A DNA stretch of 64,000 bases from Prevotella sp. GTDB taxonomy: Bacteria > Bacteroidota > Bacteroidia > Bacteroidales > Bacteroidaceae. A model generated the notes under the pieces. The model saw nothing but the letters and a program-made list of their open reading frames with translations. It was not told the DNA's origin and searched no databases. The translations under genes and the position numbers were made by a program. Shown one piece after another: positions 25,520 through 36,845 of the stretch. Positions within the stretch are counted from its first letter, which is position 1; every line of letters begins with the position of its first letter. The DNA is taken from NCBI GenBank assembly GCA_017650905.1, contig JAGCDZ010000100.1:1-64000 (forward strand), written 5' to 3'.

Positions 25520-28500
25520 TTAGAAGTTGAGGTTCAGACCAACCTGAATTGTAAGCGGACGCGGATACATGTTGTTGTCGATACCGCCATAAACTTCAGG
25601 ATCAATACCCTCATACTTGGTAATGGTGAATACATTGGTAGCTGATGCATAGATGCGTCCGGTAATACCATTGTAGTTGCCACCCTTGAAGAGGTCCTCG
25701 AAAGAATAGCCTAATGTGATGTTGTCACACTTCAGGAACGAACCGTTGTGGACGAAGTAGTCAGACAGGGCGTGATCGTAGGTTGACCAGTTACGTTCGA
25801 TAGCACCTGGGATAACATTCTGCAGATAGCCGAATGAAGAGTCGAAGCGCTTAGAAACGTTAGAGTAGCCTGCTTCCTTGTCCCAGTAGACATAATTGTC
25901 GAAGCTGGCGCGCAGTCCAAAGCCGAGGTCCCAGTTCTTGACCTGGAGACGTGAGCTCAGACCTGCAGTGTAGGGAGCGTCAGGATTCTTGTAGAAATAG
26001 CGGTCTGAATCATTGATCTGACCATCACCATTACGGTCGACGTAGACACCCTCAAGGGGTATACCATTCTCATCGTAAACCTGCTGATAGACATAGAACG
26101 ATCTCTTGGGATAGCCCACGGAATGAGCCTGACACTGGTTACCTGTACCTGCTGAGATTCCGCCTGTCAAAACGAGTGAGGATTCACCAGTAAGTTCTGT
26201 AATCTTGTTCTTGTTATGGGTGAAGTTGGCTGTCACCTCCCATTGGATATCTTCTGTCTGAATTGGACGAATAGTCAAAGAAGCTTCGATACCTCTGTTC
26301 TCCAGTGATCCGATATTCGAGCGGACTTGGTTACGGAAGTTCGAACCTGCTGATACCGATGCGTCATTGATCAGATCAGTGGTCTTACGATAATAATAGT
26401 CTACACTACCACTGATGCGGTTATGGAAGAAGCTGAAGTCCAAACCTGCATTATAAGTTGTGGTGGTTTCCCATTTCAGATCCTGGTTATAAGCGTCGGG
26501 ACGATAGAGGAGACCATCATTATTGATACCCTTGATAGGATAGCGACCGTCAACATTAGTGGTGTTAACATTATAGGAGGCGAAATAGTTGTAATCGCCG
26601 ATACCTTCCTGCTGACCTGTCTTACCCCATCCGAGACGGAGTTTGAGTTCGTTCATCCACTTAACATTTCTTAGGAAGGCCTCCTCGTTGATCTTCCATC
26701 CGAGAGCGACAGAAGGGAATGTTGCCCAGTGCTCCTTGAAACGGCTGGAACCATCGCGACGTACGGTAGCCGTTACCATATAGCGATCGAAGGCAATGTA
26801 GTTAGCACGTCCGAAGAAACTAACGAGATAGTTCTCAGACTTCCAGATAGACTCACTATCCTTATATTTCTGGCCAGCAGCAGGAGCTATCGTGCCATCA
26901 TCATAGGTGATAGTCTGTTTGGTCGTCAAAGGATAAAGTCCGGCGTAACGTGAGTTGCCAGAATATTTGGCGTGACTCCACTCATAACCTGCCATGATAT
27001 CGAAGTGCTGGGTTTTGAGGAAGTCCTTATAGTATTGTGCATAGGCTGAGAAGGTTAGGTTGTACTTCTTCTCATAGGTGTAACCGCTGTTGCCATAATA
27101 GAAGTTTGATGGTCCCCAGTTTGCATAGTCTGTGTCCTGAGTACCATTAGCCCAGTCACCGCTGGCATTGGCATGCAGACGGAGATCCTCGAAGCCGTGA
27201 ATCTGATAGTCAACCTCCACATTACCCATATAGTCGTAGGAGTTGGCACGGTCATTTTTCTCCATCAGTCGTGACATGGGATTGGCCACTGTATTGCGGT
27301 TCCACATCGTGTCGTAGTTGGGATCATTGAGTGAAGAACCTGAGTCAGTCCACTGCCAGTAGCCATGGTAATTCTTGTATTTGGCATCCGAACTATAGAC
27401 GGGCTGTGTAGGATCCATGCGAGTAGCATCTCCGATAGCAGCCTCGTTGGCATAACGGTTATGAGAATACATGAACTTACCATTGATGTTGAACTTCAGA
27501 TGGTCGTCAAGTAATGTAGGGTTCAAAGTCAAGCTGGCCGTAGTACGCTGGAAGTTAGAAGTCTTCAAAATACCGTTCTGGTCAGTGTAACCTACGCTGA
27601 GACGGTAAGGCATGTTCTTCAGACCACCTTGAACTGTGATATTGTGATCGCTGGATACTGCAGGATGGAAAATCTCCTCCTGCCAGTCCGTGTTGGCATT
27701 GCCCAACAAGGAAGCGGCCTCAGAGTCGGCGCCGTAGTAGCTCTTAATGAACGCACGATACTCGTCAGCGCCCAGCACATCGAGAGTCTTCTTCTTGACG
27801 GAATAGGATACGTTACCGTTGTAGCTCACTTTCGGAGCCTGGCCAGCACGTCCTTTCTTTGTGGTGATGATGATGACACCGTTAGAACCGCGGCTACCAT
27901 AAATAGCGGTAGCTGAAGCATCCTTCAGCACGGTGAACGACTCAATATCGTTCGGGTTTACCATCGACAAGGGGTTAGCTGCACCCTTGATACCTTGGTT
28001 GTCCATAGCCAGACCGTCAATCACGATTAGTGGATCATCCGAAGCATTCAATGATGAACCACCACGGATACGAATGGTAGCACCACCACCAGGTGTACCA
28101 CCACCGTTGGTAACGTTTACACCAGCAATCTTACCTTGCATCATGTCTTGGGCACTGGTAATCAAACCGTGGTTTTTTTCATCAGGTTTGATAGCTGTTA
28201 CAGAACCTGTGAGGTCGTTCTTGCGGGCGACACCATAACCGATAACCACCACTTCATTCAGCACTGCGGCATCGTCTTGCAGCGTCACCTCTAATGTGGG
28301 AGCAGCTTTCACGGTTGCAGTCTGATAACCAATGTAAGAAATGGTGATGTTGTCACCCTGATTAGCTTTCAGTACGAAATTACCGTCGAAATCGGTGATG
28401 GTAGCGGTTTGTGTACCGTCTACGCGTACCGTTGCGCCGATAATGGGTTCGCCTGTAGCATCTTTCACATGGCCTTTGACGTCAATCTGAGCAAAGGCAC

Positions 28501-28573
28501 CTACCGATAGGAACAGGCCTAACAAAAGGCCGAGCATCCTAAGCGGGAAATGAATGTTTACCTGCTTCATCAT
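25520..28573 (-). CDS. susC: SusC-like TonB-dependent starch importer
   Basis: 1017 residues. Signal peptide 1-28, then a carboxypeptidase-like regulatory domain (about 30-105: VKGHVKDATGEPIIGATVRV). A TonB-linked plug (about 115-240: LNEVVVIGYG, VTNGGGTPGGGATIRIRGG) and a large barrel ending LNLNF follow. It imports oligosaccharides across the outer membrane with SusD. The starch assignment rests on neighbours: GH13, GH97, malQ and SusE-like proteins. It is first in a leftward operon, divergent from lacI, and shares a 16-bp promoter core with the other susC at 49.0 kb. Confidence 0.93.
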   Translation of the reverse strand: MMKQVNIHFPLRMLGLLLGLFLSVGAFAQIDVKGHVKDATGEPIIGATVRVDGTQTATITDFDGNFVLKANQGDNITISYIGYQTATVKAAPTLEVTLQDDAAVLNEVVVIGYGVARKNDLTGSVTAIKPDEKNHGLITSAQDMMQGKIAGVNVTNGGGTPGGGATIRIRGGSSLNASDDPLIVIDGLAMDNQGIKGAANPLSMVNPNDIESFTVLKDASATAIYGSRGSNGVIIITTKKGRAGQAPKVSYNGNVSYSVKKKTLDVLGADEYRAFIKSYYGADSEAASLLGNANTDWQEEIFHPAVSSDHNITVQGGLKNMPYRLSVGYTDQNGILKTSNFQRTTASLTLNPTLLDDHLKFNINGKFMYSHNRYANEAAIGDATRMDPTQPVYSSDAKYKNYHGYWQWTDSGSSLNDPNYDTMWNRNTVANPMSRLMEKNDRANSYDYMGNVEVDYQIHGFEDLRLHANASGDWANGTQDTDYANWGPSNFYYGNSGYTYEKKYNLTFSAYAQYYKDFLKTQHFDIMAGYEWSHAKYSGNSRYAGLYPLTTKQTITYDDGTIAPAAGQKYKDSESIWKSENYLVSFFGRANYIAFDRYMVTATVRRDGSSRFKEHWATFPSVALGWKINEEAFLRNVKWMNELKLRLGWGKTGQQEGIGDYNYFASYNVNTTNVDGRYPIKGINNDGLLYRPDAYNQDLKWETTTTYNAGLDFSFFHNRISGSVDYYYRKTTDLINDASVSAGSNFRNQVRSNIGSLENRGIEASLTIRPIQTEDIQWEVTANFTHNKNKITELTGESSLVLTGGISAGTGNQCQAHSVGYPKRSFYVYQQVYDENGIPLEGVYVDRNGDGQINDSDRYFYKNPDAPYTAGLSSRLQVKNWDLGFGLRASFDNYVYWDKEAGYSNVSKRFDSSFGYLQNVIPGAIERNWSTYDHALSDYFVHNGSFLKCDNITLGYSFEDLFKGGNYNGITGRIYASATNVFTITKYEGIDPEVYGGIDNNMYPRPLTIQVGLNLNF

Positions 28574-28641
28574 TACATTTAATTAGAGTTAAATATTATA
28601 CTTTTGTCAATTCGTTCGTTGTTAGCCGTATTCCGACGGTG

Positions 28642-28649
28642 CAAAATTA
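28642..28649 (-). promoter_or_regulatory. -7 box of the starch susC operon
   Basis: TAATTTTG on the minus strand, 69 bases before the susC start. No -33 TTTG is present. The surrounding CGACGGTGCAAAATTA (28634-28649) is identical to the promoter of the second susC. Confidence 0.7.
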
Positions 28650-28704
28650 AGAATCTTTTCGCCTCATTATTCTTTTTTTTGTTTAAAATCGTTATTAGAG
28701 CTGC

Positions 28705-28716
28705 GCAAACGTTTGC
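28705..28716. promoter_or_regulatory. Central LacI-family operator between susC and lacI
   Basis: GCAAACGTTTGC is a perfect 12-bp palindrome with the central CG of LacI-family operators. Its centre is 61.5 bp from the -7 box on each side, which suggests activation of both divergent promoters by the adjacent LacI-type regulator. Confidence 0.8.
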
Positions 28717-28771
28717 ATTGATATATATCAACTTTAGGGCAGAAAAGTGAATACCGAATAGTGAAAAGTCG

Positions 28772-28779
28772 TAACTTTG
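28772..28779 (+). promoter_or_regulatory. -7 box of the lacI operon
   Basis: TAACTTTG without a recognisable -33 box. Because it lies downstream of the GTG at 28761, the longest open frame cannot be the coding start from this promoter. Confidence 0.65.
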
Positions 28780-28868
28780 CATCGAAAACTAAAAACGGAC
28801 GGAACAGCGAGAGCCATCAAGCTCGCTTGAATGGCCGAGTCGTGACGGACGAAGACAAAGTCAACGTG

Positions 28869-29894
28869 ATGGAAAAAAACGGCCCACTGACAATGAAGGA
28901 TATCGCTCGGGAATTCGGAATTTCCGTAGCTACAGTGTCGCGTGCGCTGAAGGATTCGCCCCGCATCAGTGAAGAGCGTCGCAAGGCCATTCAAACGTAT
29001 GCGCGCGAACATAATTTCTATCCTAATGCAGTAGGTGAGGCATTACGCCATAGCAAGGTGATGCCGCTTCGTGTGATTGGTATTATTGTCCCGGAAATAA
29101 CACATTATTATTTTTCTTCCATCCTTACGGGTATCGAAGAAGCGGCATCGGCACGTGGATATAATATCATGGTGTCACTGAGCCATGAGAAATATGAGAG
29201 GGAGGTCCGTATCTGTGAGAATTTCCATCGTAACAAGGTCTGTGGTGTGATAGTCTCCCAAGCTAAGGATACGCGCAACTACGACCATTATCAGAAGCTG
29301 ATAGATGCTGGTATCCCCATTGTATTCTATGACCGTATTTGTACGGGTGTGAATGCTAGTCGTGTGGTGGTCGATGACTATATGGGGGCCTACAATGCCG
29401 TGACTCATCTGATAGAGACGGGTTGTCAGCGCGTGGCTTTCTACGGGGGACCAATGCAGTTGGAAATTTCGAAGAACCGCTATAATGGCTATAAGGACGC
29501 TCTTTTGAAGCATGGTTTGGCCGTTGACGAATCCATCGTGCGTATCTGTGATAACCGAGCGGAGGCAGAGTCAATCACGCCAGAGATATTAGCACTTGAC
29601 CATCGGCCTGACGGCTTTTTTGCCGTCAACGATGATACAGCCATCGGCATTTTATATACTGTGAAACGGGCAGGCTTTAAGGTGCCCGACGATATTAGCA
29701 TTTGTGGTTTCACCAACGGGCAGCGGGCCGTCGCTTGCGATCCGATGTTGACGACGATTGAACAGCGTGGCTTTCTGGTGGGTGAAGAGGCGGCAGAGAT
29801 CTTAATCGACAAGGTGGAGGGGCTTTCACCTTTAGAGAAGGTCGAAAAGCGCGTCGTCCGTACCCGCCTCATCATCCGAGGAACAACGAGGTAA
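28869..29894 (+). CDS. LacI/GalR-family regulator of the starch locus
   Basis: 341 residues from the chosen ATG. The LacI helix-turn-helix is at residues 9-35 (MKDIAREFGISVATVSRALK), followed by the hinge and a periplasmic-binding-protein-like sugar domain (about 65-335: VIGIIVPEITHYYFSSILTG, FFAVNDDTAIGILY, ISICGFTNG, TTIEQ). It should sense a maltose-type sugar and bind GCAAACGTTTGC-type sites. The start is downstream of the -7 box at 28772; a GTG at 28761 is rejected for that reason. It is divergent from susC and begins the rightward run with MFS, SemiSWEET, malQ and GH97. The operator position suggests it activates as well as, or instead of, repressing. Confidence 0.9.
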   Translation: MEKNGPLTMKDIAREFGISVATVSRALKDSPRISEERRKAIQTYAREHNFYPNAVGEALRHSKVMPLRVIGIIVPEITHYYFSSILTGIEEAASARGYNIMVSLSHEKYEREVRICENFHRNKVCGVIVSQAKDTRNYDHYQKLIDAGIPIVFYDRICTGVNASRVVVDDYMGAYNAVTHLIETGCQRVAFYGGPMQLEISKNRYNGYKDALLKHGLAVDESIVRICDNRAEAESITPEILALDHRPDGFFAVNDDTAIGILYTVKRAGFKVPDDISICGFTNGQRAVACDPMLTTIEQRGFLVGEEAAEILIDKVEGLSPLEKVEKRVVRTRLIIRGTTR

Positions 29895-29906
29895 TTATTT
29901 ATATTT

Positions 29907-29927
29907 AGTTTAAAGTTTATAGTTTAG
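29907..29927. repeat. Heptamer array before the MFS start
   Basis: Three units, AGTTTAA, AGTTTAT, AGTTTAG, end two bases before the MFS start codon. The same family on the other strand reads ATAAACT. Confidence 0.7.
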
Positions 29928-29929
29928 AT

Positions 29930-31246
29930 ATGAAGCAAAAGCCGGATTTAAGTTTTTGGAATTTGTGGAATCTGAGTTTTGGATTCTTTGGCGTGCAGAT
30001 TGCCTATGCCCTGCAGAGTGCAAACATTTCGCGAATCTTCGCCACGTTGGGTGCAGACCCGCATAACCTCAGTTATTTCTGGATTCTGCCCCCATTGATG
30101 GGTATTCTTGTGCAACCGATTGTCGGAACACTGAGTGATAAGACCTGGACCCGCTTCGGTCGTCGTATCCCTTATCTGTTTGTGGGTGCGGCTGTTGCCG
30201 TGCTGGTGATGTGCCTGCTGCCGAATTCCGGTTCATTAGGCCTCACTATCAGTGCTGCCATGATGTTCGGACTTATTGCCCTGATGTTTCTCGATACGAG
30301 TATCAACATGGCCATGCAACCATTTAAGATGCTGGTGGGTGATATGGTCAACGAGAAGCAGAAGGCCAAGGCCTATAGTATCCAGTCATTCCTCTGCAAT
30401 GCAGGAAGCGTGATGGGTTATGTGTTCCCGTTTGTGTTTACGTTTATCGGTATCAGCAATGTGGCTGAGAAAGGCGTAGTGCCTGACTCTGTCATCTGGT
30501 CGTTCTATATCGGTGCAGCAATCTTGATCCTATGTGTCATCTATACCACATCGAAGGTGAAAGAGTGGAATCCTCAGGAGTATGCAGAGTATAATGGGGC
30601 TAGCCATTCTGGTCAGACTAGTGAGTCTAGTGGCAACTGGATTACGTTGCTCAAGAATGCCCCGTCTACTTTCTGGAAGGTCGGGTTGGTGCAGTTCTTC
30701 AGTTGGGCAGCCATGCTTTATATGTGGAATTATACCACGGGTGCCATCGCTGAGGTGGTATGGAACACTACCGATCCCGCCAGTGAGGCTTTCCAGGAGG
30801 CAGGCAACTGGGTGGGTATTCTCTTTGCTGTGCAGGCCGTAGGTTCTGTGGTATGGGCAGCCTTACTTCCGCAGTTCAAGAACACGAAAGTGGCTTATTC
30901 GCTAAGCTTGGTGATTGGTGCCATCGGCTTCGTGATGGTGCCCTATATCCATGACCAGTATCTGCAGTTTGTGCCTTTCCTGATGATTGGCTGTGCCTGG
31001 GCTGCTATGTTGGCGATGCCTTTCACTTTTGTGACGAATGCCTTGCAGGGTTATGGTCACATGGGTGCTTATTTGGGATTGTTTAATGGCACCATTTGTA
31101 TTCCACAGATTGTGGCAGCCATCTGTGGCGGTGCCATCCTCTCGCTCATTGGCCACCATCAGTCGTCGATGATGATTGTAGCAGGCGTCAGTTTTCTGAT
31201 TGCGTCAGCCTGTGTCTTTGTAATAAAAGTGAATCGCGAAAAATAA
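29930..31246 (+). CDS. MFS/GPH-type sugar transporter
   Basis: 438 residues with about 12 hydrophobic segments. The N-terminus LSFWNLWNLSFGFFGVQIAYALQ and the loop GTLSDKTWTRFGRRIPY are typical of the SLC45/GPH-like maltose or sucrose cation symporters common in Bacteroidetes PULs. It should move maltose or glucose across the inner membrane. It lies 35 bases after lacI and 12 bases before the SemiSWEET gene. The exact sugar is inferred from the neighbours. Confidence 0.87.
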   Translation: MKQKPDLSFWNLWNLSFGFFGVQIAYALQSANISRIFATLGADPHNLSYFWILPPLMGILVQPIVGTLSDKTWTRFGRRIPYLFVGAAVAVLVMCLLPNSGSLGLTISAAMMFGLIALMFLDTSINMAMQPFKMLVGDMVNEKQKAKAYSIQSFLCNAGSVMGYVFPFVFTFIGISNVAEKGVVPDSVIWSFYIGAAILILCVIYTTSKVKEWNPQEYAEYNGASHSGQTSESSGNWITLLKNAPSTFWKVGLVQFFSWAAMLYMWNYTTGAIAEVVWNTTDPASEAFQEAGNWVGILFAVQAVGSVVWAALLPQFKNTKVAYSLSLVIGAIGFVMVPYIHDQYLQFVPFLMIGCAWAAMLAMPFTFVTNALQGYGHMGAYLGLFNGTICIPQIVAAICGGAILSLIGHHQSSMMIVAGVSFLIASACVFVIKVNREK

Positions 31247-31258
31247 AAAGGAAAAGTT

Positions 31259-31546
31259 ATGGAACAAAGTGCGTTTTTTGAGATCTGTGGCTGGTTGGCC
31301 AGCATCACGATGATTTTGGGTTATCTGCCACAGGCCATTTATACCATCCGTACCCGCGATACTGAAGGCATCGCATTGCCTACATTCTTGATGATGGGTG
31401 TTGGTGGTGCCTGTTTTATGCTCCAGGGCATCTCTCATCAGCCAGAACCTCTTTGGGCCCTATTTATTACCAACCTTATCACCACGACATGCTGTGTCAT
31501 CATTTTTGGCATCAAGGTCTATAATGATTATATTAAGAAGAAATAA
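31259..31546 (+). CDS. SemiSWEET (PQ-loop) sugar transporter
   Basis: 95 residues with three transmembrane helices (about 9-27, 40-58, 65-86). The first helix ends GYLPQAIYTIRTRDTEGI, the PQ-loop motif of SemiSWEETs. The length matches the one-repeat bacterial form, which works as a dimer for passive sugar flux across the inner membrane. It follows the MFS gene with an AAGGAAAAG ribosome-site-like leader. Its place between the MFS transporter and malQ suggests facilitated export or import of glucose or maltose during starch breakdown. Confidence 0.85.
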   Translation: MEQSAFFEICGWLASITMILGYLPQAIYTIRTRDTEGIALPTFLMMGVGGACFMLQGISHQPEPLWALFITNLITTTCCVIIFGIKVYNDYIKKK

Positions 31547-31551
31547 AGCGC

Positions 31552-31563
31552 GCAACCGATTGC
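31552..31563. promoter_or_regulatory. LacI-type operator in front of malQ
   Basis: GCAACCGATTGC has the same arms and central CG as the other two sites, with one internal mismatch. It lies in the 39-bp gap between the SemiSWEET stop and malQ. No -7 box is found near, so its role (internal promoter control or roadblock) is unclear. Confidence 0.5.
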
Positions 31564-31585
31564 ATAAATAAATATCGATATATCT

Positions 31586-34027
31586 ATGAAGCTACAATTT
31601 AACCTCGAGTATCAGACCACGTTCGGTGAAGAACTGGTACTGAACATTCTTTCAGAGAAGAAAACAGAGCGGCACAAGATGTCTACGCTTGACGGTCTTC
31701 ATTGGACTTGTGAGTTGAGCAAATCTTTGAAGGCGAGTGTCTATACGGACTATTATTATAGTGTCTATCGTGGAGATCAGGAGATGCGTCATGAATGGCT
31801 TACAGAGCCTCATCGTCTGGAGTTTGCTGCTATCAGAGGCATCCGCTATACTGTTTATGACCATTGGATCGACATTCCAGAGGATAGCTACATGTACTCC
31901 TCTGCCATCACGGAGTGTGTGGCAGCCCGTGATCGCAAGATGAGTGAGCTGCAGGAGTATGGCAGGACCGTTCGTCTGAAAGTACGTGCTCCGCAACTGC
32001 GTGGAAACGAACGATTGGCCATTATCGGTGGTGGTGAGGCCTTGGGCAATTGGGAAGCCAAGCGTGCCTTGAATATGACCGAGCACGAAAACAATGAGTG
32101 GGTCGTCAGCCTGAATGCCGATAAGCTACCACGGACCTTTGAGTTTAAGTTCGTGGCTCTCGATGAGGAAATAGACGTGACGCCACTTTGGGAGAACGGC
32201 ATGAACCGTACGGTCATGCTGCCAGAGATCGAACTGGGCGAGGTGGTCGTCTATGAGTTGTCGCAGGCTTATTTCCCCGTCTACCCGTGGAAGGCTGCTG
32301 GAACGGTGATTCCCATCTTCTCACTCCGCAGTGAGGGTAGTTTTGGTGTAGGTGATTTTGGTGACCTGAAACTGATGATTGACTGGTGTGACAAGACCAA
32401 GCAGCGCATCCTTCAGGTGTTGCCCATCACTGATACCAATATGACGCACACCTGGCAGGACAGCTATCCCTATAATAGCATTAGCATCTACGCCCTCCAT
32501 CCGCAGTATACCGATTTCCGTCAGTTGCCGTCCCTCAAGAATGAGGCCAAGCGCCAGGCTTTCGAGGCCTTGCGCCAAGAGTTGAATGCCCTGCCACAGA
32601 TTGATTACGAGCGGATGTTTACTGCCAAGATGGACTATCTGCGTGAGATTTTTGCACAGGAGTGGGCAGGCGTGCAACGTCGCGAGAGCTATAAGAAATT
32701 CTTCGAGCAGAATAAGGAGTGGTTGGTGCCTTACGCCGCCTTCTGCTATTTCCGCGATCTCTACGGAACAGCTACTTTCTCCGAGTGGCCTAAGGATGCC
32801 ACTCTGCAGAGTACGCAGAAATCCACATTCAAAGGCAAGAAGGAACTGCAGTTCTGGTATTTTGTACAATATAACCTCGATGCACAGATGCGTGAGGCCC
32901 ATGCCTATGCCCGTGCCCATCGTGTCATCTTAAAAGGCGACATCCCCATCGGCATCAGTCGTGATGGCGTTGAGGCTTGGGTGGAGCCGAAGTACTTCAA
33001 CTTGAATGGTCAGGCCGGTGCGCCGCCTGATGCCTTCTCTGCTGACGGACAGAACTGGGGTTTCCCCACCTACAATTGGGACGAGATGCTCAAGGATGGC
33101 TGCTCCTGGTGGGTGCGCCGCTTCCGTAAGATGGCAGAGTATTTCGATGCTTACCGTATCGACCACGTGCTTGGTTTCTTCCGTATCTGGGAAATTCCTG
33201 TGCCCTATAAGTCAGGTCTGATGGGTCAGTTCTCACCAGCCCTCGGATTGAGTCGTGAGGAGATTGAGGCCTATGGTGTAGCGTTCAACGAAGGACTGTT
33301 CCTGATTGATCACAAACGTAACGACCGTTGGCATCCACGTATCGCTGTGCAGTATCAGGAGGCATATCAGCAGTTGGGTGAAGACCAGAAATATTGTTTC
33401 AACCAACTTTACAATGATTATTTCTATCGTCGCAACAATCAGTTCTGGTATACAGAGGCGATGAAGAAAATGCCGAAACTGATACAGGCCACCCGCATGC
33501 TCGTTTGTGCGGAGGATCTGGGTATGGTTCCCGACTGCGTGCCTTGGGTGATGAACGAACTGCGCATCCTCTCACTCGAGATTCAGTCGATGCCGAAGGA
33601 CCCAACCACACGCTTTGGCAAGCTCTCGCATAACCCTTACCGGTCTGTCGATACAATCTCCACTCACGATATGGCTACATTGCGACAGTGGTGGGATGAG
33701 GATGAAGAGCGTTCTCAGACCTACTACAACACGATGTTGCATCGTGGCGGTGCTGCACCCCGTCCGCTGCCAGGATGGTTGGCCAAAGACATCGTGAGCC
33801 GCCATCTTACCTCGCCCTCAATGCTCTGTCTCATCTCTTTCCAGGACTGGATGAGCATTGATGAGAAGCTCCGTCTGCCTGATGAGAATGCAGAGCGCAT
33901 CAATATCCCTGCCAATCCTCGTCATTATTGGCGTTATCGTATGCATCTCACCATCGAACAGCTTTTGAAGGCTGACGAACTGAACAACGAAATCAGTACA
34001 TTGATTATACAAAGTGGAAGAAAATAA
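31586..34027 (+). CDS. malQ: 4-alpha-glucanotransferase (GH77, amylomaltase) with N-terminal CBM20
   Basis: 813 residues. Transfers alpha-1,4-glucan segments between malto-oligosaccharides and releases glucose, in the cytoplasm (no signal peptide). Residues 1-115 and about 128-225 are two sandwich domains; the second is clearly CBM20 (VRLKVRAPQLRG, GGEALGNWE). The GH77 barrel follows with the nucleophile Asp in AYRIDHVLGFFRIWEIP, acid/base Glu in VCAEDLGMVP and the third Asp in STHDMATLRQWW. The length fits the long CBM20-bearing MalQ type. It lies between the SemiSWEET and GH97 genes, with a LacI-type operator in the gap upstream. Confidence 0.93.
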   Translation: MKLQFNLEYQTTFGEELVLNILSEKKTERHKMSTLDGLHWTCELSKSLKASVYTDYYYSVYRGDQEMRHEWLTEPHRLEFAAIRGIRYTVYDHWIDIPEDSYMYSSAITECVAARDRKMSELQEYGRTVRLKVRAPQLRGNERLAIIGGGEALGNWEAKRALNMTEHENNEWVVSLNADKLPRTFEFKFVALDEEIDVTPLWENGMNRTVMLPEIELGEVVVYELSQAYFPVYPWKAAGTVIPIFSLRSEGSFGVGDFGDLKLMIDWCDKTKQRILQVLPITDTNMTHTWQDSYPYNSISIYALHPQYTDFRQLPSLKNEAKRQAFEALRQELNALPQIDYERMFTAKMDYLREIFAQEWAGVQRRESYKKFFEQNKEWLVPYAAFCYFRDLYGTATFSEWPKDATLQSTQKSTFKGKKELQFWYFVQYNLDAQMREAHAYARAHRVILKGDIPIGISRDGVEAWVEPKYFNLNGQAGAPPDAFSADGQNWGFPTYNWDEMLKDGCSWWVRRFRKMAEYFDAYRIDHVLGFFRIWEIPVPYKSGLMGQFSPALGLSREEIEAYGVAFNEGLFLIDHKRNDRWHPRIAVQYQEAYQQLGEDQKYCFNQLYNDYFYRRNNQFWYTEAMKKMPKLIQATRMLVCAEDLGMVPDCVPWVMNELRILSLEIQSMPKDPTTRFGKLSHNPYRSVDTISTHDMATLRQWWDEDEERSQTYYNTMLHRGGAAPRPLPGWLAKDIVSRHLTSPSMLCLISFQDWMSIDEKLRLPDENAERINIPANPRHYWRYRMHLTIEQLLKADELNNEISTLIIQSGRK

Positions 34028-34057
34028 TGCACAATTCACAATTCATAATGCATAATT
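34023..34057. repeat. Heptamer array between malQ and GH97
   Basis: Five units of the CACAATT/CATAATG type start in the malQ stop codon region and end 13 bases before the GH97 start. Confidence 0.75.
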
Positions 34058-34064
34058 AAAATAA

Positions 34065-36363
<2,299 letters not shown>

Positions 36364-36370
<7 letters not shown>

Positions 36371-36744
36371 TGAAAAAACTATTATTTCTGATCCTGATGC
36401 TGTGTTGCCCCTTTGGGTTATACGCCATCGAACTGAATGGGAAGTATTTGTCCCAAAGTGGCGAATTGATGTTCGTATTCAAGAGTGATAGCCTATATAT
36501 TGACATCGCTCAGAGCCAGCGTAATGTCTCTGCGTTCAAGTTGGTCAAGAACAAAGAAGACAAGAAGTCTACCACCTATAATGCTTACGAGACTTATGTG
36601 GAGAATGGTAGTTTAACTTACAGGGAAGTGCTGATAAAAGTCACTTCGAAAAAGAAAAATGAATTTATACTTGAGTATTTCGGTAAAGATAAAGATCGCG
36701 ATTACAACTCCAACGAAAGATATACCATTAAGCTGATTGATTGA
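36364..36744 (+). CDS. Small exported protein of unknown function
   Basis: 126 residues. Signal peptide 1-21 (FGLYA). The mature part is about 105 residues and beta-rich, with YLSQSGELMFVFKSDSLYI and a Lys-rich middle. No family was recognised. It starts in an octamer array 28 bases after GH97, so it is probably co-transcribed as the last gene of the rightward starch run. An ATG at 36370 is equally possible. A hairpin terminator follows. Confidence 0.55.
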
Positions 36745-36769
36745 ACAGCTCAATAGGTAACGCAACAAA

Positions 36770-36797
36770 AAGCCGGATTCTTCACAGAGTCCGGCTT
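36770..36797. terminator. Hairpin terminator after the starch rightward operon
   Basis: AAGCCGGA (36770-36777) pairs with TCCGGCTT (36790-36797), followed by CTT on the plus strand and preceded by an A-tract, so it could serve both convergent units. Confidence 0.65.
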
Positions 36798-36845
36798 CTT
36801 GACGTTGTCTTCCGATGAAAAAACAATTACTAACTAACTAATTAA

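Noticed and set aside
28761..28868. Upstream GTG start of the LacI regulator
   Set aside because: The -7 box TAACTTTG at 28772 lies inside this extension, and the extra residues precede the conserved HTH start.
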